Origin: Isoetes taiwanensis
Lineage: Eukaryota > Streptophyta > Lycopodiopsida > Isoetales > Isoetaceae
Direction: 5' to 3'
Length of the DNA: 64,000 nucleotides
Assembly (NCBI GenBank): GCA_021234155.1
Contig: JAJEKV010000405.1
Location: 124,001 to 188,000, forward strand
Shown here: positions 20,519 through 31,744 of the stretch, in pieces
How positions within the stretch are numbered: position 1 is the stretch's first letter
How the letters are laid out: each line of letters begins with the position of its first letter
Translations under genes and position numbers: made by a program
The notes under the pieces: model-generated
Database searches by the model: none
What the model was told of the DNA's origin: nothing
Seen by the model: only the letters and a program-made list of their open reading frames with translations

Positions 20519-23107
20519 GATCATGTACCTCTAACGATCAAACTAGAAATCACAGCCACAGCCAAGGCAGATGCAGTACCGGGCATACAGCATAGATGGG
20601 GGCTCGATCACAGAAAAGCTAGCAACTTTTTAGAAGTTTGTGAAGGCAAAGCGCAAAGCATCTGCTGGCCCGAAACACCCCAAGAAATCAGCAATGCACT
20701 TACTGGAATGCTCAGAGATGCAGCAACCAAGTGCTTTTGCTCGTATAGGAGAGCAAGGGGGCTGCCCTGCAACATCTGGTTCGACCAAGAATGCAAGAGC
20801 CATAGGGAGATGTACAAGAGGGCCACGAAACAAGCGAAACCCGCTATCGGAAAAGACTATTTCCGCTTTTAGCAAAAGAAAAGAGCACACACAAGAGCAA
20901 AGCAAGAGGAGCTGGTACAAAAACTGCTGACAGACCCAAAAAAATTTTGGAATCAACTAAAAACATAGCAAGGCCAAGGCAAGCAAGCTGGAAATTGAGC
21001 CATTGATGGCACATTTGCATAAGCTCTATCATGTAGAGGGCATACATGACACATATGAAAAGAGAGGAGAAGCTCTACAAATCCACGTAAGAAGACCTCA
21101 CAAAAAGGGATCCGTAAACTTGCGAAAGGCAAAGCGGTGATGCACGGCCTAGCGCCGAAGCTATTGAAGTGAGGGGCGGGCCTACAACTCACTCAATCAT
21201 CCCAAGATGTTGAATGGTGCCCTGAAAGATGGTTTCCCACCATCCCGGCAAGCCCGGCCCAGTAGTGCCTCTACATAAAAGTAGCGAAGCTGACCCAAGC
21301 ACTTCACTAGAATGATTATGATAAGCAATCATTTTCCAAGCTTCGTTGCAACAATCCTAGAGCAGAAAAATCAGCACATGGGCGAGGAGAATGGCCCAGA
21401 GCAAAGGGACATGCAGGTTTTAGGCCTACCAAGTCCACCATGGACCATCTCCTTACACGGGCAGCCATGGACTCGGTTGAAGAAGACCAAAAAGCCACTC
21501 TTTGCCATCTTCATAGACCTGACTAAAGCTTTTGATCTGATGGGGAGAGGGACTTGTGGAGCGAGGATGGAGAAGCTAGGGGTGCCTTCGCAATATCGGC
21601 ATCACCGATTAGGCGCAACTATATGAAAGGTATGGGTGCAACTATCATCACCTCTTTTGATATATGCAAGGAAATGGTAGACCAGCAATATTGGTGTTAA
21701 GCGGGGGTGCCGGCTCTCGCCCACTCTGTTTGGAATATTCATAGATGAGCTGGAATCATGGATCATGGATGGCGGTGTACGTGCGAACACAACTCCATGG
21801 ATTCATAGTGGCTCTACTCCCTATCTGTGAGATGATATCGTGTTTGCTGCTCTAGAAATGCGCTAGATGCTCAAAAACACCTAGATGTGCTAGCCTCTTT
21901 TCCGTGACCAAATGCAAATGACAAGAAACCTAGGAAAAACAAAGATCTTGGTTTTGGCACTCGTTCGGGATTTGAGTTTCATTTTTTAAAAGCGAGAAGG
22001 TAGAAGTCACCACACGGTATAAGTATTTGGGTCTAATTGTGGACCAAAACTACAAATGGAGCAGGCCGGTTGAGCATAGAAGCGGATAGCGGGCTGAAAG
22101 CCCTTTTCTCAATCTGAGAAGATGCGGGAAGGTAGAAATTGTAGACTTTGGGCTCAAGAAAATGCTATACAAAGTTCTGGTTCAAGCAGTGATTTTATAT
22201 GGGTGTGAGATCTGGGGGCCAGGCTTATCTCTAGATATGTGGAAGCGAGTAGAGAAAATCCAAAAGAAGTTCCTCATGCCAGCTTCGGGGGTTAAGCTGC
22301 AGACACCATATGAAATGATGCTCAATGAATCCGCCTCTTTGCCTCTTGAGGGTTAAGCATTATACCCAAACATTGCACTTTCTTTCCAAGGTGAAATCAA
22401 TGGATACGGAAAGTTTTCCGTGATTTGGCAATGAAAGAAAGTGATAGCAAGGGATGGCCTGACGACTTAAGGAAATGGCTTAGCAAATGGGGTATGAGCT
22501 TGGACAACATGCCGCTTGACAAGGACATGATAAGGGAGTGGGTGAAGATACACTTTCAGCATAAAGCATGGCAGGGGGGCGGGTACCAAAATGGAATACT
22601 ATCGCACCTCTATGAACCCGGAGTCGAGCTATGCCATACAACCGGGGAGGGGATATCCATGCACAAGAGGCACACAATCTGCAGATTCCAGGCTCGGCTC
22701 ACATCACTTGGGGTGGAGATTGGGCGATGGGGTGACATACCTCATGGCGGCCTGCACATGCAAGGTATATGCGGGTCCAATGAAATAGAGGATGAAGCAC
22801 ATTTTGTTCTCCTTTGTCGTAAACCGTATCAAACTCTAAGGGACCGAATGGGGAGCAATCCGGCTTCCTCTTGGAGTTCTTTTCACAACCAGGTAGCGTC
22901 ACGGGAGGTACTTAATTGAAGCAATGGAGTGAGATCAGTCTCAATAAGAAACTACAAGCAATTGTTGGAAGAGTTTAAAGAAGGCGCGAGAGAGCACAAG
23001 TCGCACCGGCCGGGGAGTGCACTTTGACATGCATGTTTTTGTTAGACAATCCTTGTAAGCGCAAACATCTAATAGGGCTGATGGCCTCATAGATGGAAAA
23101 TAAAAGC
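20519..23107 (+). mobile_element. 5'-truncated non-LTR retrotransposon (LINE)
   Basis: Coding similarity starts abruptly at DHVPL (20518-20532), the end of the apurinic endonuclease SDH motif, right after the microsatellite. A linker with WFDQECKSHREMY follows. RT block FAIFIDLTKAFD is at 21511, a SPTLFGIFIDELE-like block near 21725, a DDIVFAA catalytic block near 21832, and VILYGCEIWGPG at 22191 marks the end of RT. A C-terminal region with IEDEAHFVLLC (22782-22812) resembles the zf-RVT tail. It ends with ATAAAAGC and a TTTC/CCCT tract. Frames are broken many times. The YGCEIWG end is unlike typical plant L1; the clade is undetermined. Confidence 0.8.
20522..22919 (+). pseudogene. LINE ORF2 remnant: endonuclease tail, RT, C-terminal domain
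   Basis: Open pieces at 20387-20872, 21312-21626, 22162-22356 and 22425-22919 carry the successive blocks of one reverse transcriptase, in different frames. The RT core Asp (FIDLTKAFD) and the DD pair are both present. Stops between blocks rule out activity. The last piece (164 codons) is the best preserved, with the C-x-H-x-C style residues in ICGSNEIEDEAHFVLLC. Confidence 0.75.
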
Positions 23108-23166
23108 AATTTTCTTTCTTTTTCTTTCTTTCTTTCCCTCCCTCCCTCCCTCCCTCCCTCCCTCCC
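23108..23166 (+). repeat. (TTTC)n(CCCT)n microsatellite at the LINE 3' end
   Basis: TTTCTTTCTTTC passes into CCCTCCCTCCCT over about 58 bp, immediately after the LINE's ATAAAAGCAATTTTC. It stands where a LINE tail would be. Confidence 0.9.
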
Positions 23167-23169
23167 GAG

Positions 23170-23700
23170 CTCGGTTTCCTATCTAATCGTTGAATCCTGT
23201 TTCGAGGACCACCGCACCCTCGTCAAATCGTGAAGTGTTTTACAAGGCGGCCGTGGAAACCCAAGTGTTTCATTGTTGGCGGGCTGGTATAGAGGCTCGG
23301 AATGGTGATTTGACTTTGCCACATCATACGGAATAGCAAAATTACCCCGGGACCAAGTTGGAAAGAAATACGAACACTCTACATGGCGTATTTTGCGGCC
23401 ACCACCTCCAGGCCAATTGTTTGCAAATGTGTTGGACATGAGCTACTTTGGCTTCTTGGAGAAGGGTGGTATTCTACCAACGTAAACTTGGTCCCCAAGA
23501 TAATGTCAACGTTCGAGTGTATTGGCGAGTCAGGTTCATAGTTCGGGTGGGACAATTGCCCGCCTGCTGGCGGGCGCCCGGGGAGAGGACTTTTAGGGCG
23601 AGTTGCTTCCGGAAGGAAGGGTCCGTCTTCTGGCTCAATACCCTCCCTCTACATGATGACAATATGCAAGATCCTGGTCGAATTTGACTAGGATATGGCC
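23170..23700 (+). repeat. Worn copy of the 825-bp repeat unit
   Basis: The phrases CTACTTTGGCTTCTTGGAGAAGGGTGGT (23441-23468) and AAACTTGGTCCCCAAGATAATG parallel CTACTTTGGCGTTTCTTGGAGAGG and AAACTTGGTCCCCTAGGTAATG in the units at 5555, 6376 and 7207. The upstream ACCACCTCCAGGCCAATTG and AAATTACCCCGGGACCAAGTT also align in order. This is one partial, diverged copy in the same orientation as at the first locus. Confidence 0.7.
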
Positions 23701-23708
23701 TCTGAAAC

Positions 23709-24440
23709 GTAAACACTATGTGTTGTTATGTCATTGAAGGGTTTATATTATGGAGGTCGAGTTTTGGTCCGTTGCACTTGGAACATGATCGAGAAGTTGC
23801 AGTTGAAGACGCGAAGAAATAGGAACTGACAGAATGGGATTTAGACCTATTCTCCTCTCGCTGTGGCAATTATAAGTCAAGAGCCACTTTTGCAGTAGCA
23901 AGACATTATTTGGAATATTCTCGACGACCGATAAATTCGAACCCCATTTTTCTAGTGGTCATGGTACTACATACATGGTTAGGGATGGTGTGCGAGTTAT
24001 CCATGAAATGACCATGTTTGACCTCGAGCGTAAACCCCGTATGTGTTACTAGGTTGTTGAAGGGTTTACGTTTTGGAGGCCGAGTTTTTGTCTGCTACAC
24101 TTGGGACATGGATGGGAAGTTGCAGTTGACAATATGAAAACCTTGAACCCAGTGAACGAAGTTTGGATCTATCCTCTTCCTGTGTGGCAATTAAAAGTCA
24201 AGAGCTGCTTCTGGAGTAGCAAGACATTGTTTAGGGTCGTTTGGGATGGCGATAGATCTGAACCCCATTTTTTCAGTCACCATGGCTCTGCATGCATGTA
24301 TAGAGCTGGGCCACTAAGTTATCCATGAAAAGGACCATGTTTCGGGTCTCAGAAAAGTAAACCCTATGAGTTGTTAGGTTCTTGAAGGATTTACATTTCG
24401 TGAGGTCATGTTACAGTTTTTTCTCCACTTGGGACACATG
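23709..24440 (+). repeat. Tandem units of about 324 bp starting with GTAAAC palindromic text
   Basis: GTAAACACTATG (23709), GTAAACCCCGTATG (24030) and GTAAACCCTATG (24357) begin three units with periods of 321 and 327 bp. Each is followed by GTTGTTA/GTTACTAGG and then GAAGG(G/A)TTTA(C/T), an imperfect inverted partner of the GTAAACCC start. ATCCATGAAA.GACCATGTTT precedes the second and third starts. The units resemble the 310-bp units of the first locus in their opening palindrome and following GAGG.CGAG text; the remainder is largely different. Confidence 0.7.
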
Positions 24441-25244
24441 CTTTGATATGGGTATGGCATGTTAAAATGTCCGGTTGCTTAAGACAACCAATCTTTGTAC
24501 AAAATTTATAAAATGACATCAATTACGTTAGGATTCCTAAAGCAAAATGAGGTAGTTTCACTTAGATCTCAATATCTTGAGCCATCTTTGATCTTTTTCA
24601 AATGACTTTTGAAGGAACAACAAGATAAAAGTTGAACTGAACATTTTGGATGATCTTTGAAATTACTATCAAAAAAGTTGTAAGAACATGTTGGAAAAAA
24701 AAAACTTGGCCTGATTTGGAACCGTGATGATGGAGAAAAACGAGTTCAAAGTGGATCAAAAAATTACATAACGAATCATCACAAAAAACGACAAAGCGGT
24801 TTTCCGGATCTCGAAGCTTTACAAGGATTTCTTTGCACGATTTCAACTGTCTCTGAATAAGGCCTTAGATCACATGCAGGGTCAATAATTCCAACTCTTT
24901 TGAATACTTCTATTAAAGATTATATGTATACAATTAGCTCTTGACTTCTAAATGCCACAATGGGAGGAGAATAGATCCAAACCCCATTATGATATATTCA
25001 ACAAAATTTGGACTTATTCAGATTTAATAAATAGCACTTCAAGAATGTCATTATAAGAATATGTGTTTTGGTTGATTCTTATTGATTGTTATAATTTTTA
25101 TAAGTTTTAATTATATAAGTTTATCTTTCAATTAAAACTATAATGGTTATCAAAAAATAAACTTGATTTTCAAACTAATCTTTATTTGAATCTATTTAGA
25201 ATTAGACATTTCAAGAACATAAAAATTTCAATTTGTAGTGATTT
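24441..25244. other. AT-rich unassigned sequence with dispersed-repeat matches
   Basis: There is no recognised gene. 25060-25240 matches 29140-29325 in the same orientation (shared TAAGTTTTAATTATATAAG and AGACATTTCAAGAACATAAA). 24983-25047 matches 36718-36782 in inverted orientation, sharing CAAAATTTGGACTTATTCA. These are copies of dispersed AT-rich repeats of unknown type. Confidence 0.55.
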
Positions 25245-25432
25245 GTTGGGAGTTAGCAGTTAGTAGTTAGCTAACGGCTAACGCGAAAATAACGTATAAC
25301 GAGTTATCACCAGAGGTGATAACCAGTTATCTTTTCCCCACAAAAAAAACATTCGATTTTTAACAATTTGAAACTTGTCGAACACTATTTGAATTCAAAT
25401 ATGCAATCGAAATTCTCAAACACCTACTCTAA

Positions 25433-25536
25433 CCTACAGTCCATAGGTGCTTACAATACTTGCAACGAACTCGGGCTTGTCCAGAAGTGGATGCTTCTTT
25501 AACAATCACAACATGTTCCCACTCCGGTCCCTTCAC
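25433..25536 (-). pseudogene. BED-type zinc finger fragment
   Basis: The minus strand reads VKGPEWEHVVIV, then ARVRCKYCKHLWTV. The W-x-H-V start and the C-x2-C within RCKYC followed by an aromatic W are the first half of plant BED fingers, found in hAT transposases and related DNA-binding proteins. The distal His/Cys half is missing; the frame runs into unrelated AT-rich sequence. It is probably a remnant of a transposase exon. Confidence 0.5.
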
Positions 25537-25544
25537 CATCCTAA

Positions 25545-28500
25545 AAATATCACATATAATTAAATCTAATTGAAATAGAAGAAAAATTGAGTATTCTACT
25601 TTAAGACTTGAAAGTGTAGTACCTGAGATCTAGAAGGCACTAGCTGCTGCAAGGAATCCAAGGATTAAAGCAAAAGCTTGAAAGGGATTTTTCGTTGAAC
25701 AAAAGAAAGGACCTATTGTAGTTCTTCTGTGCTATGGATTGCTCTTTCAGACCTGCAACACGTTCCAAATAGCTTTTCACAATCTTGTGCATATTGTTCC
25801 TGGATGGAAACAGTATTAGAACAAGCAATTTATTACAATCTTGAATATGTAGCATAATAACAGGGGGTTTTCTTTGTGTTTTTGTACGCTTTTCACAAAG
25901 GTTTTCCTAAGATTTCATGGCGTATTCGAATGGATGTACTAATCATTACATCTAGAGTGCACCATTTCTTAGTCGTTGATTTTTTTTTTTTAATGGTCCA
26001 ACATCCAAGGGCTCACAACAAAAGCCCTCTTTTTATTTTAGGGGTGAACATGCAAGCCCGTAGATAGCATTTTAGGGCACGTAAGCGGGCTTGCAAATCT
26101 GCAAAAGATAAGATTGCAGGGTGTGGAATATGTTAGCTATCATTTAAAGAGATCGTCGTTGCAGAGAGAAGCTTCTTCATAAAAATGGTGGCGGATCTTA
26201 TAACAGGGGGCGTGGTTTTGTGGGTCGGATTCAAGGTGTCTAAAGAGTACAGTTGGCCCGGTTACTGTATTTTGATTTCTGAAGATGAAGAAGACTTCGG
26301 CAGGTTTTACTATCCACCGGTTATTGTTTCACCTCATGTTTTATGCGGTTGTCTATTCCTTTTGTGGGTATAATAGAAAATATGTTCACACAAACCTATT
26401 TCTACTAGACTCAAGTTAAACCGCCTACGTAAAAGTAGGTAGCGACTCACGGTGGCCATTAAAGCAATGGTCCGGTTGCCTTGTCTTTCGGTTGTGAACT
26501 CTTCCTGTTTCTAGCTTCCGGCCTCTATCCATGGTTAGTTGAGGATTTGAGTCTTTTTATGATTTCGATTCACGAAAATGCTCCATATGCACTTTTTTCA
26601 TAGATTTGGTTGCTCTCTCTGTGGGATTGAGGTCTCTAGTGATGGTTGATTATCGCCTTACTACTTAAATAAGGTAAGGGATTGATTGAAGAACTTTTCA
26701 CTCACATTTGGTCTCTTTCAGCATTTTGATGAAGTGAGGAGTTGTGAACTCCCCGGCTTTCTGACCAATTTGCATCAGATTGAAGTAACTAGGAAGCACC
26801 TTTCCGACTATATCAAGCTTACTTTTCACACAGGACTGAAGTTTAATGTTCGTGGTCCTTGATGATGGGCACTGCAAGGGTGCCTAAGCAACTTCTTGTT
26901 TATTTATAATTCTTTTGAATTCTCAAGGTTGCCTTACTAATCGAAATGTTTGCCAACAGATCACTACAAATGAAGAGCAAGAGAGATTGCTTAGACAATT
27001 GGCTTTAATACATGATGAGCTAGATCTTTTACTTGGTTTGTCAATGCTACTCGTGAAGGTGTTCTTTGCGAGGATAAGGACAACAGTGAGGTTGTTTCCC
27101 CATTTGATTTGAGCGACATTTTGCTAAAGTGGATATTGTGGTGCCGTCATTTAATGGGTATGTTTATGTTTTCTTATTCACTTGTTTTTACGAACATGGT
27201 ACTGATTTAATAGCGGATGGTTGGGCTACCCAAGTAATCTATGTGTTTTAAGAGAGAATGCGAAATGCCATCCAAAGATTTATCTCTTGGGAGACTTCAT
27301 CCATTACATACGATTTATGTTGAAAGGTTGTCCCTTTTATGTTCATGCTTTAGTGTAATACATTTTGGTCTTGCTAATCTGGAGCTTTTTGTTTTAATAG
27401 CGAGTTCGGAGTGATATCTTTTTGGCATGCGGCTATCTGAGATGGCTCTACCGGAGGATCGGATCTAATCGAGGTCGGTCATGTTGCTACTACTTTTAAA
27501 AGCTAGTTGCTTGTTTACCAATCGAATTTTTCAAGCTGTTTGTTGGATTCTGGTTTTACGTTCCTTGAATTGAGCACCACGGGATGTGATGAACCTTGGG
27601 CAAAAACCTTTATGTCGAAATGGCAAATCGAAGTGGTCTAAATTGCTTAAAAATGGAAGTAAGTAGACGGGATTTTCAGTCTGTGGCCTTCTAATTTTTT
27701 CTAATTTTTGGAAGGCTGCATATCCATGTTGGACATGAACATCAAGTGGTGGGCAGGCTTTTTTTGAACTGCTCTACTTATAGTTATTTTAATTTTCTTA
27801 TCATCTACAACTAGGAATTGTGGAGAGTTTAAATGCTGAAATATTCAGATGGTTTAGTTCACATCAACATCAATATTTAACAATCTTGATTTGGTGAGAT
27901 AGAATATGTTTTGGCCAAACAGAGGAAAGTATCACGTCCAGTATGTGAAGAAATGTAGATTTTTGGTTCAAAAGATTGTGAAGTACTAAGTTTCAAGACT
28001 TAACACACTTCCATTTATTATTATGAAATATAAATGCTCTAAAGAAAAGTTCAAGCATCTTCTTTTATAGCACCCCAATCATTCGTGTTACATGGTATTA
28101 TGTCACACTTAATATTAGGACTTCGAATGTAATGGCTTGATTTTAGCTCTATTACCATTTTCTATTATGATTTGTATGCATTAAGGAATTTCCATGCACG
28201 TAGATATTATATGCACAATATTACATGCACTAAGGAAACCCATGCACAATATTACATGCACCCCTACACCATCCTTAAGGCCCCAAAGGGGCCAATTTTT
28301 TTTTAGTTAACACAAAACCATTAACACACAACCGCCATTAACATTATTAACACAAACCATTGTATTTGACACATTTAAATTAAAATCCCCTTAAACCCCC
28401 TTTGGTTTGGGTGCATATTCACACCGGGGTTACGAGGGGCGCCGAGAGCCCCAAAAATTTACAATACATGTACAAAATTAACACCATTAAGTACATTCTC

Positions 28501-28760
28501 TCAAACCTTATAGTATTTTGCAAACTTTAATATCCAACCCCGTGAACAAAAATCCGAGAGCTCGTTGGTTCAATGCGGGCCACACCCGCAAGGAAAGTGA
28601 TAAGAAATCGATTTATAATGCTTCATCAGAGACCCAAAACCAGAAACAGGCTGAAACAGGTTCTTACCTTGGGATATTCGACCATAACGACCGGATTAAA
28701 GCTTTAGGAACCACGATCATCAGATTTGCGTGGTAGGAGCAGATGCCAGGAACACAGGAG
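25545..28760. other. Interior of the candidate transposon, no recognised gene
   Basis: There are several short open stretches but none matches a family I recognise. Two exon-like pieces stand out. One follows TTTCAG at 26719 and reads HFDEVRSCELPGFLTNLHQ. The other follows CCAACAG near 26960 and reads ITTNEEQERLLRQLALIHDE. They may be remnants of a captured or decayed gene. 28180-28270 has the phrase CAATATTACATGCAC twice. Confidence 0.35.
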
Positions 28761-28885
28761 AGTTTTTTTGGGGGGAAAAAAGGGGTCTGTTTTTTTTGGC
28801 GAAACTCATAGAAGTGATTTCTCGTTATTTTTTTAAATCACGTATAACGCGTTAGCAAATTGGGGCTAACGCGTTATATGCCAAC

Positions 28886-29620
28886 TATGATCATGATAAT
28901 TAAATGAAACCTGGTGGTTTGATAAGCGATTGACTTAAAACAATTATTAGAATTTCACAACTTACAAACTTTTACACTTTTAAAAATACTTTAAGAAAAA
29001 TTTTTGGTTGAAATTAATTAAACGATATAAAGTTATTGGTTTAGTAATAACTATTGAATAATTTATTATTGATGAGATAAAATGGATGACATTTAATCAA
29101 TAATAAACTATTCATTTTCTATTAAACATAAACTATTATAAGAATATATGTATTGTTTAATTCTTCTTGATTATTAGATTATTCATAAGTTTTAATTATA
29201 TAAGTTTATCCTTAAATGAAAACCTCTACGGATATCAAAGCATAAAATTACTTTTTAAACTAATTTTCACTTGAATCTATTTCGAATTAGACATTTCAAG
29301 AACATAAAATTTTAATTTTCAGTGAGTTAACAAATTTAATATTTAACAATCATGATAATTTCTAAATAAAATATGATAGTTTAATAAGCGATGACTTAAA
29401 ACTATTATAAGTATTTCGCAATTTACAAGCTTTGACACTTTTAAAAACACTTTAAGAAAAGTCTTAGTTTGAAATTTATTAAATTATAAAGTTAATATTT
29501 TAATTATAACTATGAGTAATTGAAAATATATTGAAAATTAATTAACAATAAACTTTCCAATTTTTTTTATTAAAGCATAAGTGTAACTATTTAATTAATT
29601 TCAGTCTAAAATTTTCTTTA
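28886..29620. repeat. AT-rich tandem duplication of about 450 bp
   Basis: 28905-29060 and 29370-29525 share GATAAGCGAT, GACTTAAAAC, CACTTTTAAAAA and ACTTTAAGAAAA in the same order, so an AT-rich unit of about 450 bp is repeated twice with considerable divergence. There is no coding content. Confidence 0.6.
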
Positions 29621-30221
29621 AGTAATTTTGAAAAATAATATTTAATTATATGGAGCCTTTCTTACATAAAAATTTAATTGTAAATAGATTAAAGTGACCA
29701 TCAAATTTTTTATTAAAAGATAATTAAGACAAATTATCAAAATCAATAAGAGTTAAAATTCGTTTTTGCAATTTGCCAAATCAAACTTCGATTTTCATAG
29801 CGAACTCATGGCGACAACTGAAGCGAAAACTGAACTAATGAATAGCTTAGCAGCTTTGACTTCATTGGCTTCATCTTTCAAGGAAATAAGAAGTATCAAG
29901 GAAGAATGCATCTCCTTGTTAACAATTTTGGATCCAAAGAAACTGAGATGGATCTCGGTTGAGGATATGGATAAGTATTCGAAGGTGAGTGTTTATTATT
30001 AGTTAATATTGCTAGTATGTAGCATTACTTTCTTTAAAGTTGCATTTTCTTTTTTTAATAGGCAAGAGAGAATATAGGTGAAGAAAATTAACTCCGGATA
30101 AGAAAAGTATTTTGAAAAATAACATTTAATTATGTAGAGCCTTTCTTACATAAATTTAATTGTAAATAGATTAAAGTGAAAGCAATTAAATACTTTAGTA
30201 ACCATCAAAAATTTTATTAAG
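29620..30221 (+). repeat. Duplicated unit carrying a small exon, copy 1
   Basis: GAGCCTTTCTTACATAAA and TTTAATTGTAAATAGATTAAAGTG occur both at about 29650 and at about 30137, so a unit of about 490 bp is tandemly repeated. The second unit starts near 30110 and is cut at 30221 by the L1 LINE. It resumes at about 36651, is cut again by a minus-strand LINE, and ends with the second exon copy at 39635-39960. Confidence 0.7.
29808..30091 (+). CDS. Unknown small two-exon reading frame (copy 1)
   Basis: Exon 29808-29984 (59 codons) starts MATTEAKTELMNSL and ends at CGAAG|GTGAGT. A 77-bp intron ends TTTAATAG, and exon 30062-30091 reads ARENIGEEN then stop, giving 68 residues. The protein is helical-looking and Lys/Glu/Leu-rich with no family I recognise. 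Copy 2 at 39676 keeps the exon body and both splice sites almost unchanged but has a damaged start. Two conserved copies with intact splice signals suggest the 5' exon of a once real gene family. The product could be a fragment. Confidence 0.35.
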
Positions 30222-31744
30222 ACATGTGCATAGTCATTTGTTGTTGGAGTCTGGTCGCTGTGGGCGCCATGTGAGGTGCCATTTGCCATTTCTGTGTGTA
30301 TCTCTCTCCTCGGGTGTCGGATTTGGACGATTTTTGGTGCGTTGGAAAGCTTCCGGACTCGTAAGCTTTCCGGCCGGTATATGGATCAAGCAGCCCAACA
30401 TTGGAATCAGTGCCGGATTTGGGGTTTCCCATTTCGGCCTCTATGGATTAATCTGGTATGTCTTCCTCGGTTGTTATTTCTTGTCAAGTCGCTTCCATGG
30501 CTTTCTCTTACATTTCTGCCTCCCCTATGCAATCCGATTAACGTAATTCCTCCTTCCTTGCTTGCTAACTCCGTCTCAATCCTCTTGCTTTTGCACATCT
30601 TTACGCTAGCGCATCCACTACTTTGCAACAATTTCCGCCTCTCCTTTGCTTCCTCATCTGCTTTTTAATGCGGGGTTCTTGTTCTCATGTACATCCTAGT
30701 CCTCGTGCTTCCCATTTTCCATCTACCTCTGTTTGGATTTTTGCCTTCTACTCCTTCCTCTTCCGGGTCTTACTCTGCTCCCGGGCCTCTGCTCACCGCT
30801 CCTTGGACCTCTAGTGATACAATTGTTCGTGTGTCGCGTGCACGCTTTTAGTGATTGGATAAGCGTGATATGACATCTAGTATCGCTACGCGTGTTAATG
30901 GCTCTTTGTGAATATTATGATGGAGAATAATAAGAAGGAAGTATCCGCATACTTGAAGGAGTTACAGTTGCGGAAGATAAGATGGACATTCAACTCCTTC
31001 CGAGAGTGTCTTTTATGAGACTAATGAGTGGCTTAATGCTTTCACACAGGGGGCTTCCAGAGTTGAGATTGATCACGGGGTACATTTACGATTGTATTCG
31101 AGAATCTTGTCTATCATGTCTTTGTGTGTCACTTTCTTGGTCAATTTGTCGATCTTAGAAGGATGGGCTTTTGGTTAAAGCAGCATCTAGAGATTGGGTC
31201 TACCCCAAAGATGAGTCTTTGAAGGTCCTTGATAAAGAAAACAATTATTTCCTAATCATGTTTGGGTCTCCCATAGCGGTTGATAAAATTTGGTGGAGCC
31301 GGGCGTAGATCCTTTATGGGGCACTATCTTTTGTATCGAGATATACACTCCACGGCTTTTGCCTAGCAAGACTAGTGCACGCCGGATGCCATCTTTGGTT
31401 TGCCTTGGAAGATTTTTCCTATTGAGTTGCAAGTTCGCAGTTCATGATGGCTATTGCTAGTGGCTTGGGTCTCCATCTTGCTCACTCTATTGTGAATGGT
31501 CCCCGTATTTGTGTCTCTCTTCCAATTTGATGCATCTCTCCCAAATCTGTTGTGGTCAAAAGTGGTCCATTGTTCTTCAAATATGGTTTATCCTTTGCTT
31601 AATGGTCCCGAAGCCAGGACATGTTTCCTGATCTTTGAGGCATTCTCTAGTTTCGCATTAGAAGAACACCTCCCTTTGCTCCTGCGACATCTGTAAAGCA
31701 TGGCCCAAATGTCTCCATCTTCCTTTGATCCCCCCTCAGTCCAG

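Larger units (their letters stand above)
25245..28885. mobile_element. Candidate DNA transposon with imperfect terminal inverted regions
   Basis: The left edge carries GCTAACGCG, TAACGAGTTATCACC and TTTTCCCCACAAAAAAAAC in order (25274-25350). The reverse complement of the right edge carries GCTAACGCG, TAACGAGAAATCACT and TTTTTTCCCCCCAAAAAAAC (28877 down to 28762). Matching text in the same order from both ends suggests imperfect terminal inverted repeats of about 100 bp. A BED-finger fragment lies inside, as in hAT elements. I could not find an 8-bp target duplication or a transposase core, so this is tentative. Confidence 0.4.
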
